DNA from: a bacterium
GTDB lineage: Bacteria; JAMCPX01
NCBI GenBank assembly: GCA_021800575.1
Contig: JAJYYW010000051.1
Coordinates: 1 to 7,785, forward strand
Length of the DNA: 7,785 nucleotides
Direction of reading: 5' to 3'
Position numbers and translations under genes: made by a program
Notes under the pieces: model-generated
Told to the model about the DNA's origin: nothing
The model's database searches: none
Seen by the model: the letters and a program-made list of their open reading frames with translations, nothing else
Shown: piece after piece, positions 4,934 to 7,785 of the stretch
Layout: every line of letters starts with the position of its first letter
Numbering within the stretch: position 1 is the stretch's first letter

Positions 4934-6955
4934 CTACTGGTACGAACAGGCGGGCGCGACACACGTTTGTTCAGCCAGCCCTCCGGGCTTCAAAAACGAC
5001 TGGATCTGCTGGATCACCTCGGGCAGCCTGCGGACCGTCTCGTGTACGCAGGACGTCAGGTTTGAATCCGTTGACGGCGGCTGGTTCGTTGCCGGCGGCA
5101 CATACGTGCATGCCATCCCGTTGGGCACTGGCCCGTAATTTCCAGGGAACACGAGGTTGGTCCAGTAGGTGAGCGCCGAGGGCAGAGGCCCTGTTGTCTG
5201 GGTGATGCCGTAAACCGGCGACGGCAGGGACTGCAGTCCCGTCAGCCCCATGGTCCTGGCGAGCAGGTTTGTGGCGAGGTTCGAAACCTCGGAGTCGTTG
5301 ATGCCCGCTTCGATGAGGATCTGTTTTTTGGGTGTGCCGGGCAGGGGGTCCATGATGGTGTGCGGGGCAAAGGTGATCGGGTCGGCGAAGTCCCAGTCGT
5401 ACTGGGACAGCGACAACAGCTTCATGCGGTCCAGCGCGTTCGGGTAGGACGCCGCCATGATGGGCTCCAGCATGTTGTACTCGGGGTTTCTCTGGATCAT
5501 CAGGCTCCATGTCGACCCCGGAACGCCGAGCACGCCCTGTTTGATGTCGGGATCGATGCTCATGAACGTGGCGCCCTGGATACCGCCATCAGAGATACCG
5601 TAATAATATATCTCGCTTCCGATGACCGAATGACCGTTGTACTGCAGCTGCGGATCATTCCTGAGTGCACCGAGTGCGAGCCGTGTCATGACAACGACGT
5701 TGATCTGCGCCTGCTGGATCTTATCCGTGATCAGCGGGAGCTTGTTGAAATCGCCGATCGCAATGGCTGCGTTGGCAACATCGTTGCTGCTCAGGCCGAT
5801 CCAATCGGTCCCGATCTGGACCATGCAGAGCTGGTTTATCAGCCGCTCCTGGTAGTGGGTCTCCATCTCACCCTGCGCATTGCCGAACAATCCATGACCG
5901 TATATCATGATGGGAACCGGCAGGGTGGTCTCTGTTATACAGGCGGGTATGTGCACGACGATCGGGTACGGTGCCTGATCAACATACTGCGGCAGTCCGG
6001 TGGTATTGCTGGTCACGAGGTAGCCGGCCGCATTGAGGAACGTGGGCGCAGAAAAGGTACCGATAAGCTCCTTGTAGAGGAAGGGATTATACCCTGCGGA
6101 ACCCGAGACCGATGCAGGGGTAAAGGTGTTGACCGTCGGAAACGTGTAATCGATCCCGACCGTCGGCGTCATGGCGAGGGCTTGATCCCGCATGGACAGA
6201 AGGTGTGCGGTCAGGAACTGGTCCGAGGCCGTGGTGAAGTCCCACGCCAGCACGATGCTCTTGCGGTCGATGCCCTGGGATTGCAAAAACGAGAAGAGCT
6301 GTTCGTAGTGCGGACGGATGCTCTCCACGACGCTGTTGTCCGTCGGGATACGGTCACGCAGGTACACGAACGGTGCCGGTGCCTTCAGGGGTGCACCGGT
6401 AATATCCTTTACAGTGTTGAGAATAACGACGACATAATGCGTCGATGTGGCGAGCCTGATCATGGGCCGTATGATCAGCGCCTGCTGCTGAACGGACGGA
6501 GCGTTCGCATCAACCTCGGCAAACAGCGGGACCCGGGTACCGGTCGTGAAGTTGATGACCTGGATGGGGCTTGTGGTCAGCGTGGATGCCGCAAGATCGT
6601 TCTGGGAGGGCAGCGATGTCGGCGTGACTCCCTGGGCAAAGTACGCGAGGATCTGGCTCGCCGGGCTGAAACCGTCTTCCGTGTTGAAAGGCGCCGGGTT
6701 GAGGGCAACACCCTTTCCGTTCACCGGCAGGATGCCGCCCGGATAATTCACACGCCATCCGGTCGCCGTTGCCGGGTCCTGTTTCAGGTAATAAAAAGAA
6801 GGATACGGAAGGAAACAGTCGTCCGTTGATACGGGATTACATCCCTGGCCAAGGGTCACCTGTGCCACACTGCTCTTCCTGGAACCGCACCCGGATGCAC
6901 CCAGAAACAGCAGTGCTACGAGTATCCCCCCACCAATACGTTTGCCTGTTTTCAT
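4934..6955 (-). CDS. secreted lipoprotein with alpha/beta-hydrolase (lipase/esterase-like) fold
   Basis: Seen: 673 residues. The N-terminus is a lipoprotein signal: MKTGKR, a hydrophobic core, then ASG|C with the lipidated Cys23. The mature N-terminal part has a likely disulfide pair (Cys39, Cys47) followed by LPYPSFYY and DGFSPASQIL, a pattern I associate with large uncharacterised lipoproteins and with the N-terminal region of virulence-factor lipases. The hydrolase part has YGHGLFG (352-358, oxyanion-hole type), GISDGG with candidate nucleophile Ser455, GINDSEV with Asp554, and CVHETVRR with His638, in the correct order for a Ser-Asp-His triad. Start: ATG at 6955 has GGGAGGGAG just upstream and gives a clean signal peptide; the in-frame extension to 7030 is unsupported. 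Inference: a periplasmic or outer-membrane-attached esterase or lipase. Substrate unknown. It is transcribed apart from the ABC genes. Confidence 0.82.
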   Translation of the reverse strand: MKTGKRIGGGILVALLFLGASGCGSRKSSVAQVTLGQGCNPVSTDDCFLPYPSFYYLKQDPATATGWRVNYPGGILPVNGKGVALNPAPFNTEDGFSPASQILAYFAQGVTPTSLPSQNDLAASTLTTSPIQVINFTTGTRVPLFAEVDANAPSVQQQALIIRPMIRLATSTHYVVVILNTVKDITGAPLKAPAPFVYLRDRIPTDNSVVESIRPHYEQLFSFLQSQGIDRKSIVLAWDFTTASDQFLTAHLLSMRDQALAMTPTVGIDYTFPTVNTFTPASVSGSAGYNPFLYKELIGTFSAPTFLNAAGYLVTSNTTGLPQYVDQAPYPIVVHIPACITETTLPVPIMIYGHGLFGNAQGEMETHYQERLINQLCMVQIGTDWIGLSSNDVANAAIAIGDFNKLPLITDKIQQAQINVVVMTRLALGALRNDPQLQYNGHSVIGSEIYYYGISDGGIQGATFMSIDPDIKQGVLGVPGSTWSLMIQRNPEYNMLEPIMAASYPNALDRMKLLSLSQYDWDFADPITFAPHTIMDPLPGTPKKQILIEAGINDSEVSNLATNLLARTMGLTGLQSLPSPVYGITQTTGPLPSALTYWTNLVFPGNYGPVPNGMACTYVPPATNQPPSTDSNLTSCVHETVRRLPEVIQQIQSFLKPGGLAEQTCVAPACSYQ

Positions 6956-6970
6956 TGCTCCCTCCCTGCT

Positions 6971-6988
6971 GCAGTAACTGTGTACTGC
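6971..6988. repeat. perfect palindrome GCAGTA-N6-TACTGC in the lipoprotein leader
   Basis: Two 6-bp arms (6971-6976 and 6983-6988) separated by ACTGTG are exact reverse complements. It lies between the candidate -10 and the Shine-Dalgarno of the lipoprotein gene, about 4-10 nt upstream of the ribosome-binding site. It could be a repressor operator or a 6-bp RNA hairpin in the leader. No regulator in this window is an obvious partner. Confidence 0.5.
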
Positions 6989-7001
6989 GGTTTGCTGTGA
7001 T

Positions 7002-7030
7002 CGCATATCATGGTCCGCCTCCGCTGGCAA
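7002..7030 (-). promoter_or_regulatory. candidate extended -10 promoter for the lipoprotein gene
   Basis: On the minus strand TTGCCA (7030-7025, five of six to the -35 consensus) is followed by a 17-bp spacer and TATGCG (7007-7002), preceded by TG-A, an extended -10 element. The -10 hexamer itself matches only three of six. Transcription would begin near 6995, giving a leader of about 40 nt that contains the 6971-6988 palindrome. An imperfect TGAT-N5-ATCA dyad (6998-7010) overlaps the -10 and could bind a regulator. Confidence 0.4.
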
Positions 7031-7034
7031 GCGG

Positions 7035-7069
7035 AAAAAAAGAACAGGTCCGGGAGGAAAGATTCCGGA
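7035..7069 (-). terminator. weak candidate intrinsic terminator after the metallo-hydrolase gene
   Basis: On the minus strand, downstream of the stop at 7091, TCCGG (7069-7065) can pair with CCGGA (7053-7049) across an 11-nt loop, followed after a few bases by a run of seven T (7041-7035). The stem is only 5 bp and the loop is long, so termination may be leaky and some transcripts could continue into the lipoprotein gene. Confidence 0.3.
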
Positions 7070-7090
7070 TGCGGGAGATACGTGCGTGCC

Positions 7091-7785
7091 TCATCCCCCG
7101 GTCTGTATTCCCATGCGCTTGAGGTGCTTTTCGAGCATTTTTTTCTCGAAAAACAGCAAGGCAGGGTTGTTTGCCAGGGAGTTCCGGGGATAGATGATAC
7201 CGTAGGTCGCAATCTCGTCCAGGGAAACCGTCCCCTTTGCGCTGAGCAACTCCTGCAGTGCACGTTCTCTCCTGAGCACATGCGCGGCGAATTTGTCGAG
7301 CAGCGGCAGCAGTTCGTCCCGGGTGTAGATCCTGGTGGAGTGCGAGGTCACGAAATACCGGGAATCAAGACGGCGGACCTTGTCGATGGATGCGAGAAAG
7401 TCATCGATGTCGGACACCGTGTTTCCGTACCAGGGACCGAAATCCGTGAGGTCGATATCCGTTATCAGGGTCAGGGAGGCGTTTTCGAAGTATACCCCGC
7501 TGTGTCCCTGCGTGTGTCCGGGCAGTGCAACAGCCTTTATGCCGAAGGATTTATCCACGACAGGGTCTTGGTCCCTGAACGTTCCTGCAACCGGGTGCTC
7601 GGTGATGTTGTAGATCGTTTTCACAACGTGGAGCCATTGCTCGCGCAGATCCTTGTCCGTTATGCCCACGGCATCGATAAAACGCTCGTTGCTCTGAAGC
7701 ATGGGGGCATCGGGTTCCGGGGCAAAGAACTCGCTCCGGGTAAACAGGTAGTTCAACCTCCTATGATCACCATGGAAGTGCGTAT
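7091..7785 (-). CDS. metallo-beta-lactamase-fold hydrolase with C-terminal winged-helix-like tail (5' partial)
   Basis: Seen: an open frame running off the right edge of the window. Its last readable codons spell T-HFHGDH-RRLNYLF, so the first metal motif HxHxDH is at 7763-7780 on the minus strand. Further ligands follow in order: PGHTQGH (first His at 7514-7516), TDIDL (Asp at 7457-7459 or 7451-7453) and TSHS (His at 7340-7342). Together these make a complete dinuclear metal site, in the glyoxalase II/LACTB2-like branch. The sequence DLTDFGPWYGN after the Asp motif is a subfamily signature I cannot tie to a known substrate. The last 80 or so residues, after the SHS motif, are helical and charged, like the small winged-helix tail of LACTB2-type proteins. 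A TTG at 7756 is not the real start. The N-terminal 50 or so residues are missing. Reaction unknown; hydrolysis of a thioester or ester is plausible. Confidence 0.88.
   Translation of the reverse strand, partial: THFHGDHRRLNYLFTRSEFFAPEPDAPMLQSNERFIDAVGITDKDLREQWLHVVKTIYNITEHPVAGTFRDQDPVVDKSFGIKAVALPGHTQGHSGVYFENASLTLITDIDLTDFGPWYGNTVSDIDDFLASIDKVRRLDSRYFVTSHSTRIYTRDELLPLLDKFAAHVLRRERALQELLSAKGTVSLDEIATYGIIYPRNSLANNPALLFFEKKMLEKHLKRMGIQTGG

Noticed and set aside
4977..4989. AGCCC-TCC-GGGCT hairpin as terminator of the ABC operon
   Set aside because: It has a 5-bp stem with no T-tract after it on the plus strand and lies inside the lipoprotein coding sequence (codons for Lys-Pro-Gly-Gly-Leu-Ala).
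5360..6829. 489-codon open frame on the plus strand opposite the lipoprotein gene
   Set aside because: Its translation is rich in Arg, His, Asp and Gly with no domain, typical of an antisense shadow in GC-rich DNA. The minus-strand frame has a signal peptide, a lipobox, a strong Shine-Dalgarno and a hydrolase triad.
6997..7012. CRP/FNR-type binding site around TGTGATCGCATATCAT
   Set aside because: One half matches TGTGA, but the other half is shifted and weak, and the TGAT-ATCA spacing is 5 rather than the 4 of FNR sites. It is kept only as an unspecific dyad.
6956..7030. N-terminal extension of the lipoprotein to 7030
   Set aside because: It would bury the signal peptide behind 25 polar residues, and it covers the candidate promoter, palindrome and Shine-Dalgarno.
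7020..7041. Hairpin TCCGCT-GGCA-AGCGGA beside a homopolymer run, as a terminator
   Set aside because: On the plus strand it is followed by A, not T. On the minus strand the T-run comes before the hairpin. Neither order gives an intrinsic terminator.

Overview
The window is about 7.8 kb of moderately GC-rich, gene-dense bacterial DNA with five or more complete or nearly complete genes on each side of one convergent point at about 4931. A lipobox lipoprotein esterase, a Wzm/Wzt-type polysaccharide ABC exporter and Shine-Dalgarno-led genes suggest a diderm Gram-negative bacterium. Gene content and composition feel like an anaerobic or facultative lineage such as Desulfobacterota/former Deltaproteobacteria or Nitrospirota, but nothing here fixes the taxon. 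There is no rRNA, tRNA, CRISPR array, insertion sequence or phage gene, and no stretch longer than 300 bases without a gene.

Left part, plus strand (50-2451): a tight three-gene operon. It encodes a 12-TM membrane protein built like heme-copper oxidase subunit I but with part of the usual metal-ligand set missing, a small DUF59/MIP18 (PaaD/SufT-like) iron-sulfur assembly protein, and a DUF1858 protein with two tandem DUF2249 domains. The first two genes are 9 bp apart, with the stop codon overlapping the next Shine-Dalgarno, and the last two share an ATGA overlap. This is the most promising candidate for an undescribed system, plausibly linked to nitric oxide, redox or Fe-S homeostasis (inference).

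Middle, plus strand (2583-4930): after a 131-bp spacer with a candidate promoter come an acyl-ACP thioesterase with its catalytic Asp/Asn/His/Glu set intact, then, after 51 bp with another candidate promoter, an ABC-2 permease and its ATPase (Wzm/Wzt type, ATGA-coupled). The ATPase lacks the C-terminal glycan-binding domain of the long Wzt proteins.

Right part, minus strand (4934-7785): a 673-residue lipoprotein with an alpha/beta-hydrolase Ser-Asp-His set, ending 3 bp from the ATPase stop, preceded by a leader that holds a candidate promoter and a perfect 6+6 palindrome. Upstream of it is a metallo-beta-lactamase-fold hydrolase whose 5' end is cut off by the window edge. Its metal-binding HFHGDH motif is still readable in the last 25 bases.
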